22,668 bases of DNA from JBDKTH01 sp964558295 (GCA_964558295.1 CAZLDQ010000089.1:1-22668), one strand, 5' to 3'; shown: positions 12,661 to 21,601, counted from the stretch's first letter. Program-made: numbers and translations. Notes: generated by a model not told the origin, from the sequence alone.

Positions 12661-13524
12661 TTAGTACAGGAGCATCGTCAGCTTGCGGCGATACTCGTTG
12701 GCCAGTGCACTTTCCGGGCCGAGGAGGTGGAAGATCTGGACCATCAGCTTGCGGGCTTCCTCGCCGACGCCTGCGCGATCCTTTTCGATCAGGCTCAGAG
12801 CAAGGTCCATCGCGTCCTGAAACTGGCTGTCGGCACTCAACGCTTTGGCCAGGTTCAGTTGCAATGCAAGATTCTCCGGATCCGCGGCCACGGCCGCTTG
12901 GGCCTGGGAGACACCGCCGATCTCCTTTTGCTGGACGCGAAGCTGCAATTCTGCGCGGAGCCGCTCGCCTTCGCTGTCCAATAGACCGGTGGTGGTCAGT
13001 TCGTCAAGGATCGTCTGGGCTTCGTCCAGCCGGTTTGCGGCGAGCAGCACGCGGGCCAAGCCGGTGCGTGCCTTGGCGTCGGCCGGTTGCATCTCGATCG
13101 CCTGGCGGTATTTGGCTTCCGCCTCGGCCGGATTGATCAGTTCCAGCATCTCGGCCTGATCAGTCAGGTTTTCCGCCTCGCTGGGCAACAGCCGGTCGAT
13201 CCAGGCTTGAATTTGCGGCTCGGGCAAGAGGCCCACGAACTGATCGACGATTTGCCCCTCGCGCACCGCGAAGACGGCCGGAATCGACTGCACGCCGAGA
13301 CTGCCGGCAACCATCTGCATCTCATCGACGTTGGCCTTGACCAGCACGAACCGGCCCTGATACTTCTCGGCCAATTTCTCCAGGATCGGCCCGAGCAAAC
13401 GGCAGGGCTGGCACCAGGTGGCCCAAAAGTCGATTACCACCAACACGTCCCGCGACCGCTCGATCACATCCTGTTGGAATGTAGCTTCACAGGTCTCAAC
13501 AATCCACGTCGACTTTTCCGCCAT
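12661..13524 (-). CDS. Thioredoxin-TPR protein (CnoX/YbbN-like)
   Basis: A 287-residue protein with an N-terminal thioredoxin domain (about 1-110) carrying W-C-Q-P-C (Cys38, Cys41) and the cis-proline S-I-P (Pro82), followed by TPR-like helical repeats (about 125-287). This matches the CnoX/YbbN family, which in E. coli is a holdase that hands clients to GroEL and DnaK under oxidising stress. Unlike E. coli CnoX, which has S-x-x-C, both active cysteines are kept here, so disulfide exchange is plausible, as in Caulobacter CnoX. No signal peptide, so cytosolic. ATG 13524 has GAGGGA upstream; extension to 13611 is unsupported. It follows batE on the same strand after 94 bases, which contain a six-pair stem (CCCTCC..GGAGGG). 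Confidence 0.9.
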   Translation of the reverse strand: MAEKSTWIVETCEATFQQDVIERSRDVLVVIDFWATWCQPCRLLGPILEKLAEKYQGRFVLVKANVDEMQMVAGSLGVQSIPAVFAVREGQIVDQFVGLLPEPQIQAWIDRLLPSEAENLTDQAEMLELINPAEAEAKYRQAIEMQPADAKARTGLARVLLAANRLDEAQTILDELTTTGLLDSEGERLRAELQLRVQQKEIGGVSQAQAAVAADPENLALQLNLAKALSADSQFQDAMDLALSLIEKDRAGVGEEARKLMVQIFHLLGPESALANEYRRKLTMLLY

Positions 13525-13618
13525 CACGCGATCTCCCTCGATCCGAACAAAGTTGCCTCTTTCAGTGTACCCCTCCAGACAAGGGGAGGGAAGAGGGGAT
13601 AGTTCCACCATCCACTAC

Positions 13619-14443
13619 TCAGTACACAACCGCGTCCTCCGCCTGGATCCATCCCTCCGGCCCGGTGGGCAAGCGAATGAGAAGCCAGGGGCCGCGGCGG
13701 TCGAGGAGGTGGAAGGGGGTACCTTCGACGAGCGGTTCGGTGAAGGCGGGCTCGTAGCTGGTGGCGTTGCCTTTGCGTGCGACGGCTTTCGATACGACGA
13801 TCACGCCCTCGACCGTATGGTCGAAACGGTACCAGTCATAGCCGGCCGAGAGTCCCAGAACGAGCGTGGCCGCCAGACCGGCCGCGGCCACGCGCCGCCA
13901 CAGCCGGCGGCGGAGCACCAGACCGGTCAGGCCACAGGCAAAGGTCAACAGAGCGGCAAGACCGAGCAGGAGGAACTTTTCTGGATAGCTGAGCCAGTCT
14001 TGCCAGAAGAGAAGGTAGGCGATCAGCGGTTGTCGCGTGCCGGGCAAGGCCTCGTCGCCTAGTGCGGAGCGGAGATTGGCGGCCAGATAAGGATCGCGCG
14101 GTCGATAACGCAGCGCCTGTCGATAGGCGGCAATCGCCCGGCCGCGGTGGCCTGCCCGCATGTACGCATTCCCCTGATTGTACAGCACGGCACCAGACCG
14201 CACGCCGCGATCGAGGATCTGTTGGTACAGGCTGGCCGCCTTGAGAAAATCGTCGGGCGTGGCCGCCTTGTCGAACGCTTCCTGGGCCTGCTGAAACGTG
14301 CGGGAAACATCCAGGTCAACGGAGCGGCTGCAACCGGCGATGGCCACAAGCAGCAGTCCGGCCGCTCGATACAGAAGCATCGACACCGTGGGAGTCGGGG
14401 CGTTTGCGACGCGTGTCTCAGGGAAGGCAACCGCAGGGTTCAT
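13619..14443 (-). CDS. batE: BatE: TPR and SH3-domain lipoprotein
   Basis: A 274-residue membrane-attached protein. An N-terminal segment ends in the lipobox L-V-A-I-A-G-C (Cys38). TPR-like helices follow (about 45-125, with L-Y-N-Q-G-N-A-Y-M-R-A-G-x-x-G-x-A-I-A-A-Y-R-x-A-L). Two transmembrane helices lie near 140-195, and a C-terminal SH3-like domain ends G-P-W-L-L-I-R-L-P-T-G-x-E-G-W-I. This layout matches BatE of Bacteroides and Leptospira Bat operons, whose exact function is not settled (aerotolerance and oxidative stress have been proposed). The ATG at 14443 shares a base with the batD TGA (TGATG), which indicates translational coupling. In-frame extension upstream overlaps batD and is not real. 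Confidence 0.88.
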   Translation of the reverse strand: MNPAVAFPETRVANAPTPTVSMLLYRAAGLLLVAIAGCSRSVDLDVSRTFQQAQEAFDKAATPDDFLKAASLYQQILDRGVRSGAVLYNQGNAYMRAGHRGRAIAAYRQALRYRPRDPYLAANLRSALGDEALPGTRQPLIAYLLFWQDWLSYPEKFLLLGLAALLTFACGLTGLVLRRRLWRRVAAAGLAATLVLGLSAGYDWYRFDHTVEGVIVVSKAVARKGNATSYEPAFTEPLVEGTPFHLLDRRGPWLLIRLPTGPEGWIQAEDAVVY

Positions 14444-16413
14444 CAGCGGAACTTGTTCTTGGCTTTGAGGGTTTGAATCAGTTCGTCCAGCACCGCTTCG
14501 GCTTCGCGTCCCAGGGCCTCCGGCGTCTGATCGACAATCCCGTAGCGTGCGGCGTCGCAGGCGTCCAACAAGCGGCCGGTGCGTTGGACCAGTGCGTCGG
14601 CCACCCCGAGCGTTTGCAGGTGTTCGCGAACCTCGCGGGGCGTGAGCCCCGCTTCGGCCAGATCGGCCACGTCGGCCACCAGCCCGGTGACGGCCGCTTG
14701 GAGGCCGTCGGTCGCCTGCCGGCTCGACGAGACGCTGAGTGAAGCCAGCGCCGTGTGAAGTCGGCGCCGGGCACGGCCGGCCGCCTGACGTCGCCGGAGC
14801 AACGATGGATCTCCGGTGAGGCGTTGGAACCGGACGACCGCTGCGGCCAGCACCACGTAAAGCCCGGCCAAACTGCCGAGCCCCACGAGCCAACGCTCCG
14901 GCCGCACCGACTCGTCGCGCACCGCGGCCAAGTCGGTGATATTGGCAAACGTCCCTTCCCGACGGGCTTTCAAGTCGTTCTGTTCCCCGGATCTCTGAGG
15001 CGTGGCCACGATCTGGTCGGTCGACAGCGGAACGGCCTTGACAACTTCGATCGGGATCGGCTCGGTGCGAAGCGTTTCATAGCGTTGCGACTCAACGTCG
15101 AAATAGCTCATCGCTACGGCAGGAAAACTCTTCACCTCGGCGTCGATCGGACGCAGGCTGTAGGTGAACTGGCTCTTGGTTTCCTCGTTTTCCTCGGTAG
15201 CCGCGTCGATCTGGAAATGCTCGGTAATTTCCTTGACCGCGGCGAGGTCGGGAGCCCGGACCGTCTCGCAGGTTCCCTCGCCGTGGAGCGTAAGGGTCAG
15301 GGTCATCGGGTCGCCGATCCGAACCCGTTGGGGCTTCAACTCGGCCGAGAGTTGGAACTGGCCGATGGCCCCGGTGAACGTCGCCGGCCGACCTTCTTCG
15401 GGGACGTCTTTGACGATCACCTCGATGGGCTTGGCCACCGTGTAGATCTCCTGGCCGATCAGCCCGCGTTCGCTCTGCCTCGTGGCAAAGGCCCCTTGCA
15501 CGGTCGCGGGACCGAAGCGGAAGGTGCCCGGCTTCTTGGCGTGAAACGTGCGTGGGAAAGCGTACTGCCAATAGCGGACTTCCTCGCCGTCTTTGTCGCG
15601 ACGCTTGATCTGACTGACCCGACCCGTGAAGGCCATCGGGGAGTCTTCCATGAGCGTAAAGAGCGTGGGCCGCCGGAAGCCGTTGATGCTCAGGCCCGAC
15701 GTGGTGTCGGGATGAAGCGAGGCAAGCCAGCGGTCTTGTTCCATTTGCGGCTTGAGCCCGTCGGGCAACTGGTTGTCGAGCACCCAGGGAATTTGCATCG
15801 CCGGCGGCGAGTCTTGCACGGAGAGCGGGTCACGATTCGCATTCGGTTTCGGGAGTCCCTTGACCAACACGGTGAGCGTGACAGTGAAGGTCTGCATCGG
15901 ATAGACCGACGAGCGGTCGCTGCTGATTTCGGCGATGACGAAGTCTTGAGCGTCGGGGGCCAAGACCTTCAGGCTTCGCTTTTCGCCCTTGAGCACCTTA
16001 CCCGCCAGTCGGACGCTGGGGGCGGGGATCTCCAGCGTGCCGGTCTTGCGCGGCACGAGCCGGTAATCGTACTGGCGTGCCCGATCAACCGTCTCCTCCC
16101 GCTGGCCGTTGATGATGCGCACCTGACGTGATTCGAACGTGCGCGGGCCCAAGGCGGTCACGTGAAAATCGTCCAAGGGGCCCAATTCCGGCTCCACGGG
16201 AGCGTCCACATTGTGGAGCGTGATCCGATACTGGACCGCCTGACCTTCGTAAACCTCGCGATGGCTGAGCTGTGTGGTGATGCTCGGCTGCGGTTCGGCG
16301 GCGTCCGCGAGCGGGGCGAGGGTAAACACCGCCAGCGCCGCCAGACCGGCACGCCAGAGGACCTGACGCGCCGTGCTCGAAAGGCGAATTGTCTCAGAAG
16401 TGTCCCTGCTCAC
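14443..16413 (-). CDS. batD: BatD family membrane protein
   Basis: This 656-residue protein has a signal peptide (cleavage probably after A-D-A-A near 37). A long periplasmic part of Ig-like beta-sandwich domains follows (from I-T-T-Q-L-S-H-R-E-V-Y-E-G-Q-A-V-Q-Y-R; a second near 165-340 with Y-P-M-Q-T-F-T-V-T-L-T-V; a third near 355-460 with V-R-I-G-D-P-M-T-L-T-L). One transmembrane helix lies near 507-528, then a cytosolic helical tail. This is the BatD architecture (oxygen-tolerance family). I chose GTG 16413 because GGAAAAGGA (16432-16424) is well placed for it; the upstream TTG 16422 would abut that Shine-Dalgarno. The start lies two bases after the batB-batC stop, so the genes are coupled. 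Confidence 0.9.
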   Translation of the reverse strand: MSRDTSETIRLSSTARQVLWRAGLAALAVFTLAPLADAAEPQPSITTQLSHREVYEGQAVQYRITLHNVDAPVEPELGPLDDFHVTALGPRTFESRQVRIINGQREETVDRARQYDYRLVPRKTGTLEIPAPSVRLAGKVLKGEKRSLKVLAPDAQDFVIAEISSDRSSVYPMQTFTVTLTVLVKGLPKPNANRDPLSVQDSPPAMQIPWVLDNQLPDGLKPQMEQDRWLASLHPDTTSGLSINGFRRPTLFTLMEDSPMAFTGRVSQIKRRDKDGEEVRYWQYAFPRTFHAKKPGTFRFGPATVQGAFATRQSERGLIGQEIYTVAKPIEVIVKDVPEEGRPATFTGAIGQFQLSAELKPQRVRIGDPMTLTLTLHGEGTCETVRAPDLAAVKEITEHFQIDAATEENEETKSQFTYSLRPIDAEVKSFPAVAMSYFDVESQRYETLRTEPIPIEVVKAVPLSTDQIVATPQRSGEQNDLKARREGTFANITDLAAVRDESVRPERWLVGLGSLAGLYVVLAAAVVRFQRLTGDPSLLRRRQAAGRARRRLHTALASLSVSSSRQATDGLQAAVTGLVADVADLAEAGLTPREVREHLQTLGVADALVQRTGRLLDACDAARYGIVDQTPEALGREAEAVLDELIQTLKAKNKFR

Positions 16414-16415
16414 GA

Positions 16416-19121
16416 CTACCAATCCTTTTCCACCGCCTCGGGGCGAACGATGAACTGCTGAATCTGCCGCTCCATTTCCCGCCGGTACTGCTGGCGTTCA
16501 CGCACCTTGCGGAGCACGCTCTCCGCCTGTTGCTTCGAAAGATCTTGCTTCTTGGGCTGCTGCGACTGCGGGGCCTTTGGCTGCGGTTTCTGGTTCTGTT
16601 TGTTCGGCTCTTGCTTCGGCTCTTGCTGTTGATCCGGGTTTTGATCCGGGTTTTGTTTCTGGTCTTGCTGTTTGTCGTCCTGCTTGGAACCCTGCTGGTC
16701 GTTTTGCTGGTTCTGATCTTGCTGGTTCTGCTTCGGCAACAGGTCGGCGATTTCCTGGAGCAGTTTGAGCGATTCTTTCTGTTGGACGACGGCTTCAGCC
16801 GGCTTCTGGTTCTCCAGGAGCGTGGCGGCTTCGGCGGCCGGCTTGCGCAGCTTCTCGGGACCGAACTCGATCGCCTTCTTCAACGCCCGCTTGACGCACT
16901 CGCACTGATGTTTCGCCGCTTCGGCTGCCTTTTCGTCACCCGGCGTTGCCGCCGGGGCCGGGGCGGCTTCCATCTGACTCAATTCTTGCTCGGCCTTGGC
17001 CGGCAGCGTCTCGCTCCAGCCGGCGAAGAACTTCTGTTCCCAAGCCGACGAGGCAAAGTCGAACTGCTTTTGCGATTCCTCGGCTTTGGCCACTTCCTCG
17101 ACTCGTTCGGCCAACGCCTGCTCATCCGTCAAGGCACGCTGAAGGAGTTGGGTAAACGGCACGAGCCCCACGTACAACTGGTTGAGTTTCTCGACGGCCT
17201 GAGCTTGCGCCGCAACCGCTTCAGCTGTCTTGACCGCCGTGAGTCGCTCGGCGGCCGTGGTCATCGCGCCGTGTGCCTGATCGGCCAGATCGTTGAACAG
17301 GTCCAACGCCGAATTGGCCTTCGCGCCGGCCTGGGCCGGCCCGATCGCTTCGGCCAGCTTCTTCTTGAGCGGTTCGATCTCTTCGCCCAATTCCTGCTGT
17401 GAAGTGGCCAGACGGGTCAACGCCTGGCGCAGCTTGGGAGAGTCCGTTTCGTTCACCAGCGGCTTCGCCTCTTCACGTAACGCGCGCTGCCGGCTCTCGA
17501 GCTTGGCAAGAAAGTCCAACAGACTCGTCTCCTGGCGTTCCTTCTGCCGATCCCGCTCTTGCCAAAGAGCCTCCATCTGTTTGAGCCAAAGGCGGATCAA
17601 TTCCAGGTTGTGCCGGGCGTCGGCCTGTTCGGCGTCGAGTTCCAGGCAGTCGCGGTAGTGGCCGACCGCTTCGAGCAACAGCGTCGTGCCATCCTGCCGC
17701 ACCTGGGGCGGAGCATCCTGCGGCGACTTGCCGAACAGTTGCTTCGCTTTGGCCGCCGCCAGGTTGCCCAGGTTGTAGCGGCTCCCCACGGCAATCGCCG
17801 GATCGCGGGAGACGGCCGCTTTTTGGAACAGTTCGATGGCCTTATCCGTGTCGCCCGAGGCGGCCAGGGCGCAGGCCCGATCGAACGTGATCCGCAACTC
17901 GTCGGGCCGCGCCGTTTCCGCCGCATGGAACGCGGTGGCGGCACCCGAGTAGTTGCCCTTCTGGAAATAGCCGATTCCTTCACGCACTTTTTCCACGACG
18001 TTGGGCTCGGCCCCGGCGGAAGCGGCGAGGGGAAACAAGACAAGGATTGCGGCGACAGCCTGCCGGGCAAACCCGCCGGCGGCATGGTTCGTGAACGCCG
18101 GAGGAGTATCTTCGTTGGGCCGGGGATACGGGGGAATTAGCATCTCGATCAACAGCAGTCCCAGACCCAGGCAGACGAACCATTGAAAACGTTCTCGATA
18201 GCGTTTCCGCTTCTCGGCGTGGATTTGGCCGCGTGTCAGCTTGGCCAGGTGATCCGTATAGATTTGGCCCAGGTCATAAAGTTGCGTACCGGCCGGGATG
18301 TACGCGCCGCCGGTGGTCAGGGCGATCTTTTTGAGCAAGTCTTCGTTGAGCTTAGAGCGAACCTCTTGGCCTTCGTACTTGAGGTAGTGGAACGATTTCT
18401 CCTCGCGTGCTGTACGTACAGGAATTCGTGCCCCCTCGCGCGCATCGCCCAGGCCGACGGTAAAGATTTTTACGCCCCGCTCGGCCGCCTTCTGAGCCGC
18501 CTCCTCGGCATACGACTGCTGGTCCTCGCCGTCAGTGATCAGCACGATCACCTGGTCGTGGTCGCGCTGGTCCGGGAGGATGTCGAGACACTTGCGGATG
18601 CCGTCGCCGATCAGCGTGCCGCCGCGTGGCGCACTGTGGGGACCGACCTCGTTGAGCACCATCCGGAAAAAACCCTGGTCGGTCGTCAACGGCACCTTGA
18701 GCACCGGCTTGCCGGCAAACACGACCAGCCCCACGCGATCCCCCACCAGCCGGTTGAGCAGACTCTCGATGTCCCATCGGGCTCGCTGAAGGCGATTGGG
18801 GAGCACGTCCTCAGCGGTCATTGAGCGCGAGACATCCAGGAGCACTACCAGGTCCACGCCCTGTTGGGAGACTTTTTCCACATAGACGCCAAACCGGGGA
18901 CGTGCTGCCGCCACGATCAGGCAGGCCAACCCCAGGAGGAACAAGCCCCCTTTCCCCCACGGACGCCACCCGGCCTCGGGCGGCATCAGCCGGCCGACCA
19001 TCCCCGCACTGGCGAACTGCCGCGCCGCGGCCGCCCGTTTACGTTGCGCATAGACCAAAAGCCCGGCCACCAGCGGCAGGAGCCAAAGGCCCAACAGGAT
19101 GTGTGGATGGGTCCAAAGCAT
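16416..19121 (-). CDS. batB: BatB-BatC fusion: VWA domain, TPRs and Q/N-rich tail
   Basis: This 901-residue protein joins two Bat components. The BatB part (1-335) has two N-terminal helices (5-24, 58-75), a VWA domain with a complete MIDAS (Asp96-x-Ser98-x-Ser100, Thr169, Asp197 in I-T-D-G-E-D) and a closing helix (313-331). A second signal-like hydrophobic segment (354-372) leads to the BatC part: TPR repeats (about 375-500), a long coiled-coil-like region (about 505-790), a low-complexity Q/N/D/K/P-rich stretch (about 793-867) and a basic helical end. Topology predicts the VWA domain and the TPR part on opposite or separated membrane faces, depending on whether 354-372 is cleaved or spans. 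Known BatB and BatC are separate in Bacteroides. A sequencing fusion is unlikely: the frame is clean. Confidence 0.9.
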   Translation of the reverse strand: MLWTHPHILLGLWLLPLVAGLLVYAQRKRAAAARQFASAGMVGRLMPPEAGWRPWGKGGLFLLGLACLIVAAARPRFGVYVEKVSQQGVDLVVLLDVSRSMTAEDVLPNRLQRARWDIESLLNRLVGDRVGLVVFAGKPVLKVPLTTDQGFFRMVLNEVGPHSAPRGGTLIGDGIRKCLDILPDQRDHDQVIVLITDGEDQQSYAEEAAQKAAERGVKIFTVGLGDAREGARIPVRTAREEKSFHYLKYEGQEVRSKLNEDLLKKIALTTGGAYIPAGTQLYDLGQIYTDHLAKLTRGQIHAEKRKRYRERFQWFVCLGLGLLLIEMLIPPYPRPNEDTPPAFTNHAAGGFARQAVAAILVLFPLAASAGAEPNVVEKVREGIGYFQKGNYSGAATAFHAAETARPDELRITFDRACALAASGDTDKAIELFQKAAVSRDPAIAVGSRYNLGNLAAAKAKQLFGKSPQDAPPQVRQDGTTLLLEAVGHYRDCLELDAEQADARHNLELIRLWLKQMEALWQERDRQKERQETSLLDFLAKLESRQRALREEAKPLVNETDSPKLRQALTRLATSQQELGEEIEPLKKKLAEAIGPAQAGAKANSALDLFNDLADQAHGAMTTAAERLTAVKTAEAVAAQAQAVEKLNQLYVGLVPFTQLLQRALTDEQALAERVEEVAKAEESQKQFDFASSAWEQKFFAGWSETLPAKAEQELSQMEAAPAPAATPGDEKAAEAAKHQCECVKRALKKAIEFGPEKLRKPAAEAATLLENQKPAEAVVQQKESLKLLQEIADLLPKQNQQDQNQQNDQQGSKQDDKQQDQKQNPDQNPDQQQEPKQEPNKQNQKPQPKAPQSQQPKKQDLSKQQAESVLRKVRERQQYRREMERQIQQFIVRPEAVEKDW

Positions 19122-19179
19122 AGGTGCGTGAGGTTAGTGATCCGAACGTGCTTTCTGCCGCGATTTTACTGTCTCACTG

Positions 19180-20250
19180 CTACGGCAACGAGCGAAACCG
19201 CGTGGAAACCAAGACGCTCTCCAACAGGATCAAGCCCAAGCCAGGGAGCAAAGCGTACAGGTACAGCTCGCGGTATTCGGTGTACAACCGCCCTTCGGAG
19301 CGGCTCTTTTCCAAGCGGTCGATCTCCGCATAGATGTGTTCCAGGGTTGCCGTGTCTTCGGCGTGGAAATAACGGCCGCCGGTCGTGTCGGCCAACATCC
19401 GGAGCGTCTCTTCATCTAACTCGACGTGTTGGGGTTGGAGGCTGAGGTTCCCGAACAGATCGAAGGCAGGAATCGCCGCCAAGCCTGTCGAGCCGACGCC
19501 GATCGTGTAGATTTTGATCCCGTAGGTCTTGGCTGTCTTGGCCGCCTCGGCCGGTTCGACCACGCCGGCCGTCTGCTTGCCGTCCGACAGCAGGATGATC
19601 ACTTTGCTCTTGGCCTGGATGTCCTTGAGCCGGTCGACGGCGAGGACCACCGCATCGCCCAGGGCCGTGCTCATATCTTCTTCGTAGAGGTGATGGTTGA
19701 TCACCCGGCCCGCCGAGTCGCGGATCGGCTCGGGAATTTTTACTGTGTCGAGCACCTGGAGCAGGGCGCCGTGGTCGAGGGTCAGTGGGCACTTGCTGTC
19801 AGCATAGCCGCCGAACTCCACCAGTCCGATCAGATCGTTGGGCCGCCCGGCGAGTTGGTCTTTCCCGGCCACGAAGTCACGAAAAACCTGCTTGACCGCG
19901 GTGAGCCGGTTGACCTGGCGCCCGTCGAGGTGAAAATCCATGGCCTGCATCGAACCAGAACGGTCAATGCACATCTGGATCGCCACGCCTTCCGTCCGGA
20001 TGCGAAACTGCTCCAGCCCTTGCTGCGGCCGGGCCAAGGCCACGACGATCAGGGCCAACCCCACCATTCGCAGCCAAGGCAGAAGTCGCTTGACGCGCAG
20101 GGCCAACGTCACGGGGAGCCGTTTCACCAGCCGGACGTCGGAGTAGAGCACGGCCACGCCACGCCGCCGGCGCATCGCCGCCACGCCCACGGCCGCCACT
20201 GCCACGAGCGCCAACAGCCAGAGCGGATCCTGGAAGCGGAAGCCCGTCAT
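19180..20250 (-). CDS. batA: BatA: VWA-domain membrane protein
   Basis: A 356-residue protein with N-terminal helices (about 8-26 and 59-73), a VWA domain and a C-terminal helix (331-349). The MIDAS is complete: Asp96-R-Ser98-G-Ser100, Thr195 in M-S-T-A-L-G-D-A, and Asp223 in L-L-S-D-G-K-Q. The metal site would bind a partner's acidic residue. The end of the VWA domain has the D-T-T-G-G-R-Y-F-H-A (288-297) found in BatA/BatB. ATG 20250 overlaps the preceding gene's TGA by ATGA. The next gene (batB-batC) starts 58 bases downstream, the largest gap in the main operon. It is similar in layout to the BatB half of the fusion, so the two probably pair in the membrane. Confidence 0.92.
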   Translation of the reverse strand: MTGFRFQDPLWLLALVAVAAVGVAAMRRRRGVAVLYSDVRLVKRLPVTLALRVKRLLPWLRMVGLALIVVALARPQQGLEQFRIRTEGVAIQMCIDRSGSMQAMDFHLDGRQVNRLTAVKQVFRDFVAGKDQLAGRPNDLIGLVEFGGYADSKCPLTLDHGALLQVLDTVKIPEPIRDSAGRVINHHLYEEDMSTALGDAVVLAVDRLKDIQAKSKVIILLSDGKQTAGVVEPAEAAKTAKTYGIKIYTIGVGSTGLAAIPAFDLFGNLSLQPQHVELDEETLRMLADTTGGRYFHAEDTATLEHIYAEIDRLEKSRSEGRLYTEYRELYLYALLPGLGLILLESVLVSTRFRSLP

Positions 20251-21323
20251 GCGGCCACCTCGTCAGTCTCCAGGAGCAAAAACGCCCGGGCACGATGCAC
20301 GCTCTCCTCGACATCTTCACGCCGTGGCTGATACGCGGCGAATTTCACCAGATCGGCCGAAGCAAGAAATTCGGCCAGACGTCGGCGGTCGTCTGCCGGG
20401 AACGTCTCCTGGCGGCCAATCTCGCGCAGGAACTCTTCGGTGGTTTGTTCCGGGGCACGCACGGCCGTGGTCCGCTCGATGAAGCGGCGAACAATCCCGG
20501 TCAGTTCCACATAGAACTGCTTTACATCTCGGTCGGCCAACCCCGTCTCCAGCAGACGCTCCAGTTCCACCTGAGCCAGTTCGCGTGGGTTAAGCGGGGG
20601 CAGCTCTTCGGCCGTGCGACCACGCCGCCAGCGTCGCCAACCCCAGACGGCGATGGCCAACAGGCCAAGAGCCACGAGCGGCCCGAGCCATCGCATTGTG
20701 CTCGGCTCGGGCGGCAGCTCGACCGGTCCGACCGACGGCCGAAGCTTGTCGAGCGAGGGGATCTCCGTGTCAACGACCGAGGCGATTTCCACGGTTAACG
20801 CATCGCTCGTGAGCGTCTGCTCCTTGCCGTCATGCCCCGGGCGTTGATCGACAAACGTAACACTGATCGGCGCGATCGACAGCTTGCCGGTGCGGGTCGG
20901 TTCCAACGAGTAGACCTGCTGGATCACCTCCCGGTTGCCCTCCACCCGGGGCAGCGGCTCCCGAAAGTCGCGAAGGATGAAGTCGCCCAGCGCCTCGCCG
21001 AAGGGGGGCTTGCGCACCGCCCCGCCCGCCTCAGGGGGGGTGGTGCGCGTCAGCTTGGGCGCATCAGAAAGCCTTGCCCGGGCTGGCTGGACTTCCACGG
21101 TCAGCCGCACCGGCCCTCGATCGACCTCCGAACGCGCTGCTTGCGGGGGCGACGACTTTTCCTCGCGTTGGCTATTCCCTGGCCGACACCCCACCAGCAC
21201 AAGGAGCATCCCCGCTACTGTCAGCCCCCGTGTTAGCCGTCCGCCCCCCTTTCGCCGCCGGACTTGCCCGCCGCGTTTCCCGCCGGCTGAAGGGGCCCCG
21301 CGCTTGACCACCTGCTTGAACAT
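20247..21323 (-). CDS. Lipoprotein with BatD-like domain and DUF4381-like tail
   Basis: This 358-residue protein starts the operon. An arginine-rich start and hydrophobic segment end in L-L-V-L-V-G-C (Cys46), a lipobox. A beta-rich domain (about 70-185: P-V-R-L-T-V-E-V-Q-P-A-x-A-R-L-S-D, G-D-F-I-L-R-D-F-R-E-P-L-P, Y-S-L-E-P-T-R-T-G-K-L-S-I-A-P-I-S-V) resembles a single BatD Ig-like domain. A transmembrane helix (211-229) leads to a cytosolic helical region (about 240-350) of DUF4381 character. DUF4381 genes commonly lie between DUF58 and batA in such operons. An unusually long arginine-rich N-terminus precedes the lipobox; ATG 21323 has only an adjoining AAAAGGG, so the start is uncertain. 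A run of seven G at 21034-21040 sits in the beta domain. Confidence 0.82.
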   Translation of the reverse strand: MFKQVVKRGAPSAGGKRGGQVRRRKGGGRLTRGLTVAGMLLVLVGCRPGNSQREEKSSPPQAARSEVDRGPVRLTVEVQPARARLSDAPKLTRTTPPEAGGAVRKPPFGEALGDFILRDFREPLPRVEGNREVIQQVYSLEPTRTGKLSIAPISVTFVDQRPGHDGKEQTLTSDALTVEIASVVDTEIPSLDKLRPSVGPVELPPEPSTMRWLGPLVALGLLAIAVWGWRRWRRGRTAEELPPLNPRELAQVELERLLETGLADRDVKQFYVELTGIVRRFIERTTAVRAPEQTTEEFLREIGRQETFPADDRRRLAEFLASADLVKFAAYQPRREDVEESVHRARAFLLLETDEVAA

Positions 21324-21373
21324 CCCTTTTCTCTACCCACGTCCGCCGCTAGCATCCACCTGGTATCCCTCCT

Positions 21374-21379
21374 ATCCTA
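21374..21379 (-). promoter_or_regulatory. Possible extended -10 box of the Bat operon
   Basis: On the minus strand TGC-TAGGAT, with the -10 at 21379-21374, lies about 50 bases upstream of the first Bat-operon gene. The -35 region is weak. It is the only candidate in the gap outside the inverted repeat. Confidence 0.35.
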
Positions 21380-21419
21380 GCAAAATCCGCCCGATCATGC
21401 ACGACCACCGGGCAAGGGA

Positions 21420-21590
21420 GGGACTGGGGAAAAATGACGAATGTCGAATGTCCAAATGTCGCAGGAAGCCTAAAGGACGAAGCACGAAGGGTTGGCGGCA
21501 GGCCGAGCCACCCGATCCTTCGTGCTTTGGTACTTCGTCATTCCTTCGTCATTTGGACATTCGACATTCGTCCTTCCCCTTCATGCCTCA
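21420..21590. repeat. Heptad-based inverted repeat element (second type)
   Basis: A perfect 23-base inverted repeat pairs 21436-21458 with 21550-21572; the left arm contains tandem heptads GAATGTC GAATGTC followed by CAAATGTC. A nested inverted repeat (GCACGAAGG at 21482-21490 and CCTTCGTGC at 21517-21525) lies inside, and purine/pyrimidine runs (GGGGAA / TTCCCC) flank it. No coding potential. It fills the gap between the TPR gene and the Bat operon, both on the minus strand. Confidence 0.88.
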
Positions 21591-21601
21591 GCATTCCCTT
21601 C

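Noticed and set aside
14444..14893. N-terminal extension of batE upstream of 14443
   Set aside because: It overlaps batD in another frame and translates to Arg/Gly/Pro-rich sequence; the TGATG junction fits ATG 14443.
14755..16131. A 458-codon open frame antisense to batD
   Set aside because: batD is clear on the other strand and coupled to its neighbours; the antisense frame has no signal, domain or ribosome site.
20247..20250. Frameshift between the DUF4381-like gene and batA
   Set aside because: The ATGA overlap is a normal coupling junction; both proteins have complete ends and starts.
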